Shown: in pieces, positions 44,087 through 53,225 of the stretch
Numbering within the stretch: position 1 is the stretch's first letter
Layout: every line of letters begins with the position of its first letter
Source: Micrococcales bacterium 31B
GTDB taxonomy: Bacteria; Actinomycetota; Actinomycetes; Actinomycetales; Dermabacteraceae
Direction: 5' to 3'
Assembly: GCA_022803075.1 (NCBI GenBank)
Contig: JAFFTF010000009.1
Coordinates: 76,002 to 140,001, forward strand
DNA: 64,000 bases
Translations under genes and position numbers: made by a program
Notes under the pieces: generated by a model
The model's input: the letters and a program-made list of their open reading frames with translations, nothing else
Told to the model about the DNA's origin: nothing
Databases searched by the model: none

Positions 44087-46594
44087 GTGGTCAGCTTTTT
44101 CGATAAGTTGCTTCGGGCCGGTGAGGGTCGCGAACGGCGACGTCTAGAGAGCATTGCGAAGCAGGCCGGGCTACTCGAAGAGCATATGCAGGAGTTATCG
44201 GACGATGAGTTGCGTGGGCTCACCGACGAATACAAGCAGCGACTCGAAGACGGCGAAACTCTCGACGACCTCATGATCGAGGCCTTTGCTACGATTCGCG
44301 AGGCCGCACAGCGAGTGCTGGGCATGCGCCACTTCGACGTCCAGCTCATGGGCGGGGCGGCCCTGCATCGTGGCAAGATCGCCGAAATGCGTACCGGCGA
44401 GGGCAAGACTCTCGTCGCGACGGCCCCCGCGTATCTGAACGCGCTTGCAGGTCTTGGCGTGCACGTCGTCACCGTGAACGATTACCTCGCGAGTTACCAG
44501 TCGGAGATCATGGGTCGCGTGTTCCGCTTCTTGGGCCTCACCGCGGGTTGCATTACGTCGAACATGAATCCCGAGCAGCGCCGGGCGCAGTATGCATGCG
44601 ACATCACGTACGGCACGAATAACGAATTTGGCTTCGACTACCTGCGTGACAACATGGCGTGGTCGGCGAGCGAACGCGTGCAGCGCGGTCACTTCTACGC
44701 CATTGTCGACGAGGTCGACTCGATCCTGATTGACGAGGCGCGTACGCCGCTCATCATTTCGGGCCCGGCGGGCGACGAAGCGAACAAGTGGTACGGCGAG
44801 TTCGCAAAGGTCGTGCGCAAGCTGCATCGCGACACGGATTACGAGGTCGACGAGAAAAAGCGCACCATTGGCGTTCTCGAATCGGGCATCGAAAAGGTGG
44901 AGGATTACCTTGGCATCGACAATCTCTATGAGTCGCTGAATACGCCCCTGATCGGCTTCTTGAACAACGCGGTGCGCGCAAAAGAACTCTTCAAGCGCGA
45001 TAAGGATTACGTCGTCATGAACGGCGAAGTCCTGATCGTTGACGAGCACACGGGCCGCATTCTCGCGGGTCGCCGCTACAACGAGGGCATGCACCAGGCC
45101 ATCGAGGCCAAAGAGGGTGTGGCGATCAAGGCTGAGAACCAGACGCTCGCGACGGTGACGTTGCAGAACTACTTCCGTCTCTACGAAAAGCTCTCGGGCA
45201 TGACGGGCACGGCCGAAACCGAGGCCGCGGAGTTCATGAGCACGTACAAGCTGGGCGTGGTGCCGATTCCGACGCACCGCGCGGTGCAGCGCATTGACCG
45301 CACCGATGTTGTGTATGTCTCCGAGAAGGCCAAATTCGAAGCGGTGGTCGATGACATCGCCGAACGCAATGAGGCCGGCCAGCCGGTGCTGGTGGGCACG
45401 ACGAGCGTCGAGAAGAGCGAAATGCTCTCGCGGATGCTGCTCAAGCGCGGCATCGATCACAACGTGCTGAATGCCAAGCATCACGAACAAGAGGCGGCGA
45501 TCGTCGCCCAGGCGGGCCGCAAGGGCGCCGTCACCGTGGCCACCAATATGGCGGGTCGTGGTACCGACATCATGCTCGGCGGCAACGTCGAGCACATGGC
45601 GCACGACGACATGGAGAAGCTGGGCCTCGACCCCGTCGAGAACGAAGAAGAGTACAACCAGCAGTGGCCCGAGGTGCTCGAGAAGGCCAAGGCACGCTCC
45701 AAGGAGGAGGCCGCCGAGGTCGTGGAGAGCGGTGGCCTGTACGTGGTGGGTACCGAACGCCACGAGTCGCGTCGCATCGACAATCAGTTGCGTGGTCGCT
45801 CGGGTCGCCAGGGCGACCCGGGAGAGTCGCGCTTCTACCTGTCGCTGGAAGACGACCTCATGCGCCTGTTTAACTCGAGCTTCGCCGAAATGATGACGCG
45901 TCGCGGAATGCCCGACGACACGCCCATGGAGTTCAAGCTCGTGAGCGGCGCCATTCGCAGTGCTCAAACACAGATCGAATCGCGCAACTTTGAGATTCGT
46001 AAGAACGTGTTGAAGTACGACGATGTGTTGTCGCGTCAGCGCGAGGTGGTGTACCGCGACCGGCTTTCGGTGCTCGAGGGTGATGACCTGCACGAGCAGG
46101 TGCAGCACTTCCTCGAAGAGGTCATCGCGAACTGCGTGGAGTCGATCTGCTCAGAGGATTCAGCAGACCAGTGGGACATTGAGCAGTTGGTCAACACCCT
46201 CAAGGAGATCTACCCCGTCACCCTGACGGAGGAAGACCTCGTGGCCGAGGTTGGACTGAAGTCAAAATTGAGCGTCGCGCGGTTGAAGGAGGAGTTCCTC
46301 GCCGATGCGCGGCTCGCCTACCAGACCCGCGAGGAGGCCATCGGCGATACGGGCATGCGCGAGTTGGAGCGTCGCGTGGTGCTCTCGGTGCTCGACCGCA
46401 AGTGGCGCGAGCACCTCTACGAGATGGACTACCTGCGCGAGGGCATTGGCCTGCGCGCGATGGCTCAGCGCGACCCGCTGGTTGAGTACCAGCGCGAGGG
46501 TCATCTGCTGTTCCTCGCCATGCACGAGGCGGTGCGCGAAGAGTCGGTGAAGTACCTGTTTAACCTCGAGGTTCAGGTGCAGGCACAGCAGTAA
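44087..46594 (+). CDS. secA: Preprotein translocase ATPase SecA, short C-terminus
   Basis: An 835-residue SecA, the motor that drives proteins through SecYEG. Walker A is MRTGEGKT, Walker B-like [19 protein letters not shown], and the second ATPase motif region is [20 protein letters not shown] with [25 protein letters not shown]. The helical scaffold and wing follow ([41 protein letters not shown]). It stops at [13 protein letters not shown], without the ~110-residue linker and basic or zinc-binding tail of many SecA1 proteins. GTG 44087 has CAGGAG upstream. Its place next to hpf identifies it as the housekeeping SecA1. Confidence 0.97.
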   Translation: MVSFFDKLLRAGEGRERRRLESIAKQAGLLEEHMQELSDDELRGLTDEYKQRLEDGETLDDLMIEAFATIREAAQRVLGMRHFDVQLMGGAALHRGKIAEMRTGEGKTLVATAPAYLNALAGLGVHVVTVNDYLASYQSEIMGRVFRFLGLTAGCITSNMNPEQRRAQYACDITYGTNNEFGFDYLRDNMAWSASERVQRGHFYAIVDEVDSILIDEARTPLIISGPAGDEANKWYGEFAKVVRKLHRDTDYEVDEKKRTIGVLESGIEKVEDYLGIDNLYESLNTPLIGFLNNAVRAKELFKRDKDYVVMNGEVLIVDEHTGRILAGRRYNEGMHQAIEAKEGVAIKAENQTLATVTLQNYFRLYEKLSGMTGTAETEAAEFMSTYKLGVVPIPTHRAVQRIDRTDVVYVSEKAKFEAVVDDIAERNEAGQPVLVGTTSVEKSEMLSRMLLKRGIDHNVLNAKHHEQEAAIVAQAGRKGAVTVATNMAGRGTDIMLGGNVEHMAHDDMEKLGLDPVENEEEYNQQWPEVLEKAKARSKEEAAEVVESGGLYVVGTERHESRRIDNQLRGRSGRQGDPGESRFYLSLEDDLMRLFNSSFAEMMTRRGMPDDTPMEFKLVSGAIRSAQTQIESRNFEIRKNVLKYDDVLSRQREVVYRDRLSVLEGDDLHEQVQHFLEEVIANCVESICSEDSADQWDIEQLVNTLKEIYPVTLTEEDLVAEVGLKSKLSVARLKEEFLADARLAYQTREEAIGDTGMRELERRVVLSVLDRKWREHLYEMDYLREGIGLRAMAQRDPLVEYQREGHLLFLAMHEAVREESVKYLFNLEVQVQAQQ

Positions 46595-46645
46595 CCGTGG
46601 CTATCACGGGTCCGTAAGCACGGCGCCCGTGGTGGGCGAAACAGT

Positions 46646-46671
46646 GAAGGCCGGTCGCGAGACCGGCCTTC
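46646..46671 (+). terminator. Strong hairpin after secA
   Basis: GAAGGCCGGTC (46646-46656) and GACCGGCCTTC (46661-46671) form a perfect 11-bp stem with a GCGA tetraloop, between the secA stop and the converging Rv3235-like gene. Very likely an intrinsic, possibly bidirectional terminator. Confidence 0.88.
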
Positions 46672-46698
46672 GCTGGCGTGGATGCGGTTAAGGGCGCC

Positions 46699-47211
46699 TC
46701 AGCGGCTGATGTTCATGGCCGTGACGCGCCACGAACTGTGCGTGCGTTCAAGGCGCACGGCGCAGGCGCGAACCCGATTGTTGTCTTGGACGACGAGGGT
46801 CACCTCGCGGATTGCCTCGGTGATGGTGCACATCGAGGACGTGCGCAAGCTAATGTGCGCCGCCGGGGCGATGATGCCCGCGGCGTCTCCCCGCCGCCTG
46901 GCATTGAAGGCGCACTGCCTGCGCAACTGGTCGAAGAGGGCAGCGCTCAAGACATTGCGCAGGTAGAGGTGGCGCACGCCGCCGCGCAGCGCTTCCATGG
47001 TGCCGACGACGGCGTTGAACGCAAACTCAATGGGGTCGGGAACGGTCGTTCGCGTGGGCGGGGGAGCGGCGTGAGTGGTGGCAGCGCTGCCTCGGCGTGC
47101 GGGCTTAGCCACGAGGGTTGAGAACTGCTGCTGAAAGCGACCGAGGTACATGAGGATTCTCCTGGTGACGAGGGCAATGAGGTGGGTCAAGGTCAGATCG
47201 TGGGTGTTCAT
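46699..47211 (-). CDS. Rv3235-family protein
   Basis: A 170-residue protein of the Rv3235 family, found near secA1 in actinomycetes. The N-terminal half is helical and basic (MNTHDLTLTHLIALVTRRILMYLGRFQQQF), the C-terminal half is a compact fold with RTSSMCTITEAIREVTLVVQDNNRVRACAVRLERTHSSWRVTAMNI, a small alpha-beta domain resembling secreted or NTF2-like accessory domains. ATG 47211 overlaps the stop of the LysM gene (ATGA), which fixes the start; the longer frame to 47304 is antisense-like. No signal peptide, no catalytic motif, no known function. Confidence 0.8.
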   Translation of the reverse strand: MNTHDLTLTHLIALVTRRILMYLGRFQQQFSTLVAKPARRGSAATTHAAPPPTRTTVPDPIEFAFNAVVGTMEALRGGVRHLYLRNVLSAALFDQLRRQCAFNARRRGDAAGIIAPAAHISLRTSSMCTITEAIREVTLVVQDNNRVRACAVRLERTHSSWRVTAMNISR

Positions 47212-48473
47212 GACTGTCCCGGTTTGTGCAAGACGGTGCCCGGGCGAATGAGGTGGGGGTTGTCGCCGATGAGGGTGCGGTTCGCCGCGTACCAGCGGGG
47301 CCACGCGGCGGCAATGTCGCGCACTCCGGCTTGTGGGCCGAGGTCGCTGGCGGCGATTTCCCAGAGGGATTCGCCCCGCTTGACGACGTGAATCTCGGAC
47401 GCCAGGGTGGTGGCGTCTTCCGGTGCCGTGGCCTTCGCCGGTTTGGGGTCGGGTTTGGGGTCGGGTTTGGTTGCCGGTGTGGCGTCGGGTGTGGCGTCGG
47501 GTGTGGGTGCGCTGCCCCGGTCTGCCGCGGTCGGCGGTGGGGTCGGAGCCTCGGTAGGTGTTGACGAAGGTGGTGCCGAGGGTGAAGGCATCGAAGGTGT
47601 CGTGGTCGGTGGAGCCGTGGCTGGGGAACTGGGTGGCGCTGCGACCTGCGTTGCCTCCACAGTGGGAGTCGGGGCAGCCGCCACCAGCGGTGACGTGACG
47701 GGAGTTGCCTCATGGGAGGCATCGGGCAGCGGATGAGCGCCCCAATTAATGTTGAGGGGGCTGCTCAGCGACGTTGCGGTGGGAGTGGGAACTGTCGATG
47801 GCACCACAGCGCTCGACGCCGCGGGGGCGGATTGTGGGGTGACGCCGTCGACGGTCTCCGTCTCGACGGCGGGCGCGGGTGGGGGCGAATCCTCGCGGCG
47901 GCCCGTGTCGCCGAACCGGGCAGTGTCGCCGAACCGGGCAGTGTCGGCGAACGGCGCCGTGTCGGCGGGCTGTCCCAGGGCAAAGTTCCGATCCGTGACA
48001 TTGTGTGCGGAGGCTGTGGCAATGGTCGTCTCGGTGCCAGCCTCGGCCAGGGTGTGTGCCTGTGCCAGTGAGGGCTGCATGACGGCGCACGAGCCGACCA
48101 GCGCGGCACTCACCACGACGGCGCGGGAGTGGCGGCGACAGATTTCGGCAGCGTAACGACCTATCCGCGGCGTGAGTCGCAGGGCGAGCCGCAGGCAGCC
48201 CTCGACATCACGGCCTGCCGCTTGGGCGACGAGCGCGGCCAGCGAGAAGGCAGTCCCCAGAGCGAGTGCAAGGACAGTGATGAAGGCAATCGCGGCCGCG
48301 ATGGAGGCGAACACGAGAAGAATGATCGAGTCGTTTGCGAGGGCCGCGCCGCTGCCCCATACGGATTGGGAACCCCACTGCCCGAGGAGCGTGGCCCCCG
48401 CCATCGCGAGGATCGCGAGCACCACCAAGGCTGTGATAAGGGCTCCCATGAGCTTCAGTATCGCTACTTTCAT
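47208..48473 (-). CDS. Membrane protein with C-terminal LysM domain
   Basis: A 421-residue protein. Two membrane segments lie near residues 8-30 and 50-85, and a third, signal-like one near 118-135 (AVVVSAALVGSCAVMQPSLAQA). A Pro/Thr/Ala-rich linker of about 200 residues follows, with 18-bp repeats (47905-47958) coding DTARFG. The C-terminal LysM domain reads IHVVKRGESLWEIAASDLGPQAGVRDIAAAWPRWYAANRTLIGDNPHLIRPGTVL and should bind peptidoglycan. It is divergent from the 182-residue Sm-like gene and overlaps the Rv3235-like gene, as in many actinomycetes. Confidence 0.88.
   Translation of the reverse strand: MKVAILKLMGALITALVVLAILAMAGATLLGQWGSQSVWGSGAALANDSIILLVFASIAAAIAFITVLALALGTAFSLAALVAQAAGRDVEGCLRLALRLTPRIGRYAAEICRRHSRAVVVSAALVGSCAVMQPSLAQAHTLAEAGTETTIATASAHNVTDRNFALGQPADTAPFADTARFGDTARFGDTGRREDSPPPAPAVETETVDGVTPQSAPAASSAVVPSTVPTPTATSLSSPLNINWGAHPLPDASHEATPVTSPLVAAAPTPTVEATQVAAPPSSPATAPPTTTPSMPSPSAPPSSTPTEAPTPPPTAADRGSAPTPDATPDATPATKPDPKPDPKPAKATAPEDATTLASEIHVVKRGESLWEIAASDLGPQAGVRDIAAAWPRWYAANRTLIGDNPHLIRPGTVLHKPGQS
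47905..47958. repeat. 18-bp tandem repeat in the LysM-protein gene
   Basis: Three head-to-tail 18-base units (47905-47922, 47923-47940, 47941-47958); the first two are identical, the third diverged. In the gene's own strand they code DTARFG-type hexapeptides of the disordered linker. Confidence 0.85.
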
Positions 48474-48697
48474 GACTTCCTCCGAGGTGTGGGGATGTTA
48501 GGCCTCACCCAATCAATTTGATGACGTTTGGCGCTGTTTGACGCTTTTGTAGATTATTAGCTGGATTCTCGCCAAAATCTAGGTATCGGTCGAAACTGGC
48601 CGAATTGGCTGACGAGTGGTCGGGGGCCGGGCAAGATATGGTGACGAGCGGTCGCCGATTCGTCGCCCATTCGACACGACGACGAGAGAGGCGCGTC

Positions 48698-49246
48698 ATG
48701 GCCTTGGAAGACTTTCTCGAAGCTCTCAGCCTCGAGGCGGCGGGGGAGCGAGTGCTGGCTCTGGAGGGCGAGGCCCGCGAACTGGGTGACGCCGAGGCCG
48801 GGACGATCGAGTGGGTCGACAGGCTGCGCAGTACTACGTCACCAATACAGGTGCTCCTCAGGCAGGGCTTGCACCTGACGGGTGAGGTCGGCTCCGTTGC
48901 GGACGAGTGGTTTCATCTCATCGTGCAGCCTCACGTCGAGGCGATCGTGATGCTCAATGCTGTGGTGAGCGTGCGCGGTCTGAGCCCATACCTGGTGCAC
49001 TCGGGTCCGGGCCCCGCGTCTATGCTTCGGCTCAGTGCAAAGAGCGTGCTGAGGGGATTCATGCAGGCACAGGTGCCCGTCCGCCTGGTGACGGCGGCGG
49101 GCGAATTCGACTGCCAGATACTAAAGGTGCTGGCCGACCACATCGATGTCACCCATCGCGATGCGCCGGTGCACGGCTCGGGCGGAGAGGTTCAAGAGAG
49201 TCTCATGCTCAACGGGGTCTACGCGGTGATCCCGGCTGCCTCGTAA
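48698..49246 (+). CDS. Conserved actinobacterial protein with two small beta modules (often mis-named Fis family regulator)
   Basis: A 182-residue protein. A short N-terminal helix (MALEDFLEALSLEAAGERVLAL) precedes two Sm-like five-strand modules: LRQGLHLTGEVGSVADEWFHLIVQPHVEAIVMLNAVVSVRG and QVPVRLVTAAGEFDCQILKVLADHIDVTHRD. The layout resembles actinobacterial proteins often labelled Fis family transcriptional regulator, though no Fis HTH is visible. ATG 48698 is chosen for GAGAGG upstream; the frame is open from 48605. It is divergent from the LysM gene. Function unknown; RNA or ligand binding by the Sm-like folds would be speculation. Confidence 0.7.
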   Translation: MALEDFLEALSLEAAGERVLALEGEARELGDAEAGTIEWVDRLRSTTSPIQVLLRQGLHLTGEVGSVADEWFHLIVQPHVEAIVMLNAVVSVRGLSPYLVHSGPGPASMLRLSAKSVLRGFMQAQVPVRLVTAAGEFDCQILKVLADHIDVTHRDAPVHGSGGEVQESLMLNGVYAVIPAAS

Positions 49247-49301
49247 TTGCCTCGCGGCTCAATTCCCCGGCGGCCGAGGTTGCGGGAACGCGCAGATTGC
49301 C

Positions 49302-49535
49302 TCACGCGATGTGAGTGTCGGTGTCTGCCGCGGCGTGCCCCGCAACGCTTTGACGATGCTTGGCGTGCTGTGCCTCGATATAGGCGTCAAACTTGCTCGC
49401 CTCCACGCGAAACTCGCCGCGCTTGCCCACGAGGAACGCTTCAAGCTCACCGGACTTGATGAGGCTTCGCACGGTCGCCGGGGCGACCTTGAGCATCTCG
49501 GCAATGTCCGCCACGGTGAAAAAACGCTCGGTCAT
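49302..49535 (-). CDS. Excisionase/MerR-type helix-turn-helix protein
   Basis: A 77-residue DNA-binding protein: FFTVADIAEMLKVAPATVRSLIKSGELEAFLVGKRGEFRVEASKFDAYIEAQ, the HTH_17 domain shared by phage excisionases and small MerR-like proteins. GAGGAGAG lies just upstream of its ATG. No integrase or phage gene is nearby and the same small gene recurs beside SAF/CpaB-like genes in actinomycetes, so a local transcription regulator is more likely than a mobile-element excisionase. Confidence 0.88.
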   Translation of the reverse strand: MTERFFTVADIAEMLKVAPATVRSLIKSGELEAFLVGKRGEFRVEASKFDAYIEAQHAKHRQSVAGHAAADTDTHIA

Positions 49536-49836
49536 GGCTCTCCTCGGTTGCTTGAGAGGGTGAAGTGCGGGGAATCAGCCTGCGCGCCAGAGCAGACGGC
49601 ACCGCCTTACGGAGCACTGTGTCTAACTTGCGGCGCAGTGTTCCTTGCGTGCGACGCATTGAGCTTTGAGCGCCTGCTGACAACTTCGACCAGTATTCCA
49701 GCGTTTAGTTGCATTAGCCAACCTTTGGCACGATTTTGTGAAAATCAGACGAGTCGCCGGGTTCTCCACGAGTTTTGGCTTGTTGCCCGCGAAGCCTTGA
49801 GGATGCTGCAACACTAGCATTGTCGAAAGGTATGAC
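49536..49836. other. Divergent promoter region of the HTH and SAF genes
   Basis: About 300 bases, AT-richer in 49650-49790 than surrounding genes. It must carry promoters for both the reverse-strand HTH gene and the SAF/ATPase operon, and would be the natural operator for the HTH protein. No clear -35/-10 pair or inverted repeat was found by eye. Confidence 0.45.
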
Positions 49837-50745
49837 ATGGCGAATCAATGGTCAGACAAACACACAACAGCTTCCCGCGGCGGCCGCTTGCCTCGCCCTC
49901 GGTGGCTGAACCGCCGATTGGTAGTTGGCATTGTTTTGATAGCACTTGCCGTGGTTGGGGGTAATTTGGTGTTCATGAGGGCCGCAGCGACCAGTCAGTA
50001 TCTCGTCGCTAACGTCACCATCACGCCGGGCCAGGCCATAACTCCCGACATGCTGAGCGTCGCCTCGGTCAAGCTCGGAGAGGCCGAATCTCTTTACATC
50101 TCATCGGCCGAGGGCGTGAAGCCAGGTTCAGTTGCACGGGGCACGATTCCCAGCGGAAACCTCATCAGCCACAGCAATGTCGCCACCGAGGCCGACAAGA
50201 ATCTGCGCGTCATTTCGATTGCGCTCGATACTCCCGTGCCGTCAACGGTGGCGGCGGGGTCGATCGCAGACGTCTGGATCACAGAAGTCGACAACCGCAT
50301 TGACTTTGCCTCCGACAAACCTTTGGCTGAGTCCAGCGATTCGACCACGGCAACCGGCGCCGAAACTGGCGCAGTAACGGGCACTGACGCAGCGGCCGCA
50401 GCGCCGAGCGCGGCCGCCCCCGATGCCGCGGGTGCGACGAATACCGACGCGGCCACCGGAGCGTCCCCCTCGCCGACCGAAGCGGCCGCGAGCCCCGCCG
50501 CCGTGCCGAGCGAATCGGGCCCGCCAAGCCCGTCGAGCCAGAGCAACGACGGCAGCAAAGCGACGCAGCACTCGGCGACGCAGCGCGTGACTGTCACGGT
50601 CATCTCCGTGACAAAATCCCAGGGGCTCATGACGGGCTCGCAGGTGCTCGAGGTGTCTTGCAAGGTCGCGGACGTCCCCGCTCTGATCGGGGCCATCAGT
50701 TCTGACGCGAAACTCACCATCGTCGCCCAGGCTGCGGGAAAGTGA
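49837..50745 (+). CDS. SAF-domain (CpaB/FlgA-like) membrane protein
   Basis: A 302-residue protein with a basic cytoplasmic leader, one membrane segment near residues 28-50 (RLVVGIVLIALAVVGGNLVFM) and an external SAF domain: YLVANVTITPGQAITPDMLSVASVKLGEAESLYIS and PGSVARGTIPSGNLISHSNV. An Ala/Ser/Pro-rich insert of about 75 residues splits the C-terminal part, which ends RVTVTVISVTKSQGLMTGSQVLEVSCKVADVPALIGAISSDAKLTIV. CpaB proteins belong to Tad pili, but no other pilus gene is in the window. GAAAGG precedes the ATG. The downstream ATPase starts four bases after its stop. Confidence 0.82.
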   Translation: MANQWSDKHTTASRGGRLPRPRWLNRRLVVGIVLIALAVVGGNLVFMRAAATSQYLVANVTITPGQAITPDMLSVASVKLGEAESLYISSAEGVKPGSVARGTIPSGNLISHSNVATEADKNLRVISIALDTPVPSTVAAGSIADVWITEVDNRIDFASDKPLAESSDSTTATGAETGAVTGTDAAAAAPSAAAPDAAGATNTDAATGASPSPTEAAASPAAVPSESGPPSPSSQSNDGSKATQHSATQRVTVTVISVTKSQGLMTGSQVLEVSCKVADVPALIGAISSDAKLTIVAQAAGK

Positions 50746-50749
50746 CGCC

Positions 50750-52696
50750 ATGACGGAGTCCACGAACCCCCTGACCGGCGTGATCCTCGCGCTCTCGGGC
50801 ACCCTCGACGACGCCATCGTCCGCGCCTGTCAAACTCCGGGGTCCCCATTAAACGTCACCAAGCGCTGCGCAGACCTCGTCGAGGCGATGGCCGCTATGC
50901 ACGCCGGATTCGGCCGCGTCGCGCTGATCGACGAACTCATCATCGAGCACCAAGACCCCCTCATCGAGGCGTCTCGTCGCGAGGGCGTCGCGCTTGTCAT
51001 CATGCGCAATTCATTCGGCGAGGGCGTTGCGTGGCACCTGTACGGGGTGCAGCACACCGTGGCTGCGACCGACACGGCCGAACACATCGTCTCCGTCTTG
51101 CGTGCCGCAGCGGGTTACGGGGCCCCGGTGCTCGCCGAGCCGACTGTCCCCCCGGTCGGTTCGGACGCCGCCGCGCCCTCCTTGGCTGCCCCCGGGCCGG
51201 GGCACTCGGGCGAGCCTGAGCCGACAGAGCCGCCAACCCCCGAACCGTCGCGCGAGCCCACCGCCACGAGTGTTTCTGCGGTGGGGGAATCCGTCACGGC
51301 CGCGGCGCAGTCGATTGCGGAGGCGACTACCAACCGTGCCGCCCCACAGTCGGCGCACCCGCTTGCCGAGCCGACTCCGCTGGTGAGTGACAGGGCGGAG
51401 CAGGGCCCATCGGCCTCATCATCGCACGCTGTCGCCGCGCGGGAGGCCGGTGGCAAGCAGCACGACGAGAGCGAGTATGGATCCTTCCCGGTACGCACCG
51501 CGACCGACAGGCCCACCGTCGTCACCGACCCACAGACCGCGGCGGCCGGGCCCGCGCCGGCCGAGCCGTCGACGGCCGGGCCCGCAACCGCCGGGCCCGC
51601 GCCTGCCGGGCCCGCGCCTGCCGGGCCCGCAACCGCCGAGCCCGCGCCCCGGGTGCGAGAATCCACCGCACCTGAACCGCGCGGCTCAGGCTGGAAGGCC
51701 CTGCTCTCGCTCAAGACGTCCCGCGCCAGGAGGGGAGGCGCGGGCAGGGGAGACGATCACGCCTCGCCACCGAGCGTGCCGCCGGGCCCGCCCGGAGAGC
51801 CTCCGGCCCCCGGCGCCTGGGGCGCGGATGCACCCCGCGGTGCGTACCTGCCCACTGCCCGCGCGGGCGTCCTGACCGTGTGGGGTCCCGTAGGCTCGCC
51901 CGGGCGCAGCACCCTCGCGGTGAATCTCGCGGTGGAACTCGCCTCCGACCTCTCGGTGATTCTGATCGACGCCGACACCTACGGCCCCAGCCTCGCGCAG
52001 CTCCTGGGTGCGTCGAGCGATTCTTCGGGTCTAGCGCTCGCGGCCCGCGCCGCGAGCAGTGGAACGCTCGACGGCGACGCATTGAATCGCCTTGCGATCC
52101 ACGCGAGCCCGGGACTCCGGCTCATCTCGGGTCTGCCGCGCCCCGAGCGTTGGATCGACGTGAGGCGCCCCGCGTACGAGGCACTCCTGCAAACCCTCAA
52201 ACGCATGTGCGACCTCATCATTATTGACGCGGGATTCGCCTTCGATGGAGATTCACTCGTGGGCCTGACACCGCAACGAAACGGCGTCGCGCAGGCCAGC
52301 CTCACCGCCGCTGACGTGATTCTCGCCGTCACAACCGACGAACCGGTGGTCCTCACGAGGTTCATTCGCGACATGGAATCCCTGCGCCAAACCTGGGGCG
52401 AGACCGATCAGCACATCGCCATTAACCGCAAGCTCGAACGACCGCTGCGCGACGCCCGCTCCGATACGGGAGACGTCGAGCACCTGCTGCACGACTTCGC
52501 CCTGCCGCTCACGCACATCCCCGCGGCGCACGAACCGCTGCGGCGGGCCATGGCGCAGGGTCTGGCCCTCAAGGAACTAGACCGCAAGCACCCGGCCAGG
52601 GGGGTGTATGCGCGCCTCGCGGCCACCCTGGCGTCCAGGGTTTCGACCGCCAAACACGCCTCAAGCGGACGCAGCCACGCGAGCGTATTACAGTGA
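50750..52696 (+). CDS. MinD/CpaE-like ATPase with degenerate P-loop
   Basis: A 648-residue protein. Residues about 1-120 form a receiver-like domain (VTKRCADLVEAMAAMHAGFGRVALIDELII). Then comes a 250-residue Ala/Pro/Thr-rich linker with 15-bp repeats, followed by a C-terminal ParA/MinD domain: VLTVWGPVGSPGRSTLAVNLAVELASDLSVILIDADTYGPSLAQLLG, LISGLPRPERW, LIIIDAGFAFDGD and VILAVTTDEPVVLTRFI. The P-loop reads GSPGRST, lacking both the deviant Lys (KGG) and the Walker Lys (GKT), though Arg replaces the latter. Such GxPGRxT forms occur in other actinobacterial members. It follows the SAF gene directly, mirroring the CpaB-CpaE pairing of Tad loci. Confidence 0.82.
   Translation: MTESTNPLTGVILALSGTLDDAIVRACQTPGSPLNVTKRCADLVEAMAAMHAGFGRVALIDELIIEHQDPLIEASRREGVALVIMRNSFGEGVAWHLYGVQHTVAATDTAEHIVSVLRAAAGYGAPVLAEPTVPPVGSDAAAPSLAAPGPGHSGEPEPTEPPTPEPSREPTATSVSAVGESVTAAAQSIAEATTNRAAPQSAHPLAEPTPLVSDRAEQGPSASSSHAVAAREAGGKQHDESEYGSFPVRTATDRPTVVTDPQTAAAGPAPAEPSTAGPATAGPAPAGPAPAGPATAEPAPRVRESTAPEPRGSGWKALLSLKTSRARRGGAGRGDDHASPPSVPPGPPGEPPAPGAWGADAPRGAYLPTARAGVLTVWGPVGSPGRSTLAVNLAVELASDLSVILIDADTYGPSLAQLLGASSDSSGLALAARAASSGTLDGDALNRLAIHASPGLRLISGLPRPERWIDVRRPAYEALLQTLKRMCDLIIIDAGFAFDGDSLVGLTPQRNGVAQASLTAADVILAVTTDEPVVLTRFIRDMESLRQTWGETDQHIAINRKLERPLRDARSDTGDVEHLLHDFALPLTHIPAAHEPLRRAMAQGLALKELDRKHPARGVYARLAATLASRVSTAKHASSGRSHASVLQ
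51544..51647 (+). repeat. 15-bp repeats in the linker of the MinD-like ATPase gene
   Basis: About six units of 15 bases built on GCCGGGCCCGCGCCT (with ACC/GCC variants) code AGPAP and AGPAT pentapeptides. The repeat stays in frame and lies in a disordered linker. Confidence 0.8.
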
Positions 52697-52723
52697 GATC
52701 CGGACCCTCCCGGAAGGAAACCA

Positions 52724-53158
52724 GTGCGCATCTACCTGCCCCTTGACCTCAACCAACTTGAGGCCTTGCACGCCGACGGTCGCCTCAGCGACGACGAGGG
52801 CCTCGTGGCGTATGCGGTGTCCGATACGCTCCGCCGCGAAAACCCCGACATCGACGAAGAAGACCTCGAATACGAAGCCCAACTCGACGCGGCCTTCGCC
52901 TCCGTCGTGCGTGCCGACGGCGAACCCGTCAAACCGATCGTGGCGAGCGCAGACCTGGTGCCCGCAGCCATTGACTTTATCGGTGACACCACCGCCGTCG
53001 AGGTCATCGGCGAGGTTACGACCCAGCAGATCGTCGCGATCCACATTGGCGAACACCCCGAAAGCGCCGACGACGACAGCGACGTCGAACCAGAACTGCT
53101 CTGGTACGACGCCACCGAAATGCTCACTGCGCTCGAGTTTGCACGCTCTCGCGATTAG
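52724..53158 (+). CDS. DUF6912 family protein
   Basis: A 144-residue acidic protein: MRIYLPLDLNQLEALHADGRLSDDEGLVAYAVSDTLRRENPDIDEEDLEYEAQLDAA, with a C-terminal ELLWYDATEMLTALEFA. The opening and length match the actinobacterial DUF6912 family. GTG 52724 follows GGAAGGAAACCA (AGGA at good spacing). It lies 27 bases after the ATPase gene on the same strand and may be part of that operon. No function known. Confidence 0.78.
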   Translation: MRIYLPLDLNQLEALHADGRLSDDEGLVAYAVSDTLRRENPDIDEEDLEYEAQLDAAFASVVRADGEPVKPIVASADLVPAAIDFIGDTTAVEVIGEVTTQQIVAIHIGEHPESADDDSDVEPELLWYDATEMLTALEFARSRD

Positions 53159-53225
53159 CGGCGTTCACGCAAGCGGGCGGCGCGGCAAACCTGCCACGCC
53201 GCCCGAATGAGATTCCGGTCCGAAA

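Noticed and set aside
44195..46108. 637-residue reverse-strand frame inside secA
   Set aside because: secA carries all family motifs; the antisense frame is a codon-bias shadow.
49302..49535. Phage excisionase marking a prophage or integrative element
   Set aside because: No integrase, attachment-site repeat or phage gene in the neighbourhood. The gene sits in a conserved actinobacterial context.
49837..52696. Tad pilus locus
   Set aside because: Only CpaB-like and CpaE-like proteins are present. No pilin, prepilin peptidase, secretin, CpaF or TadBC gene is in the window.
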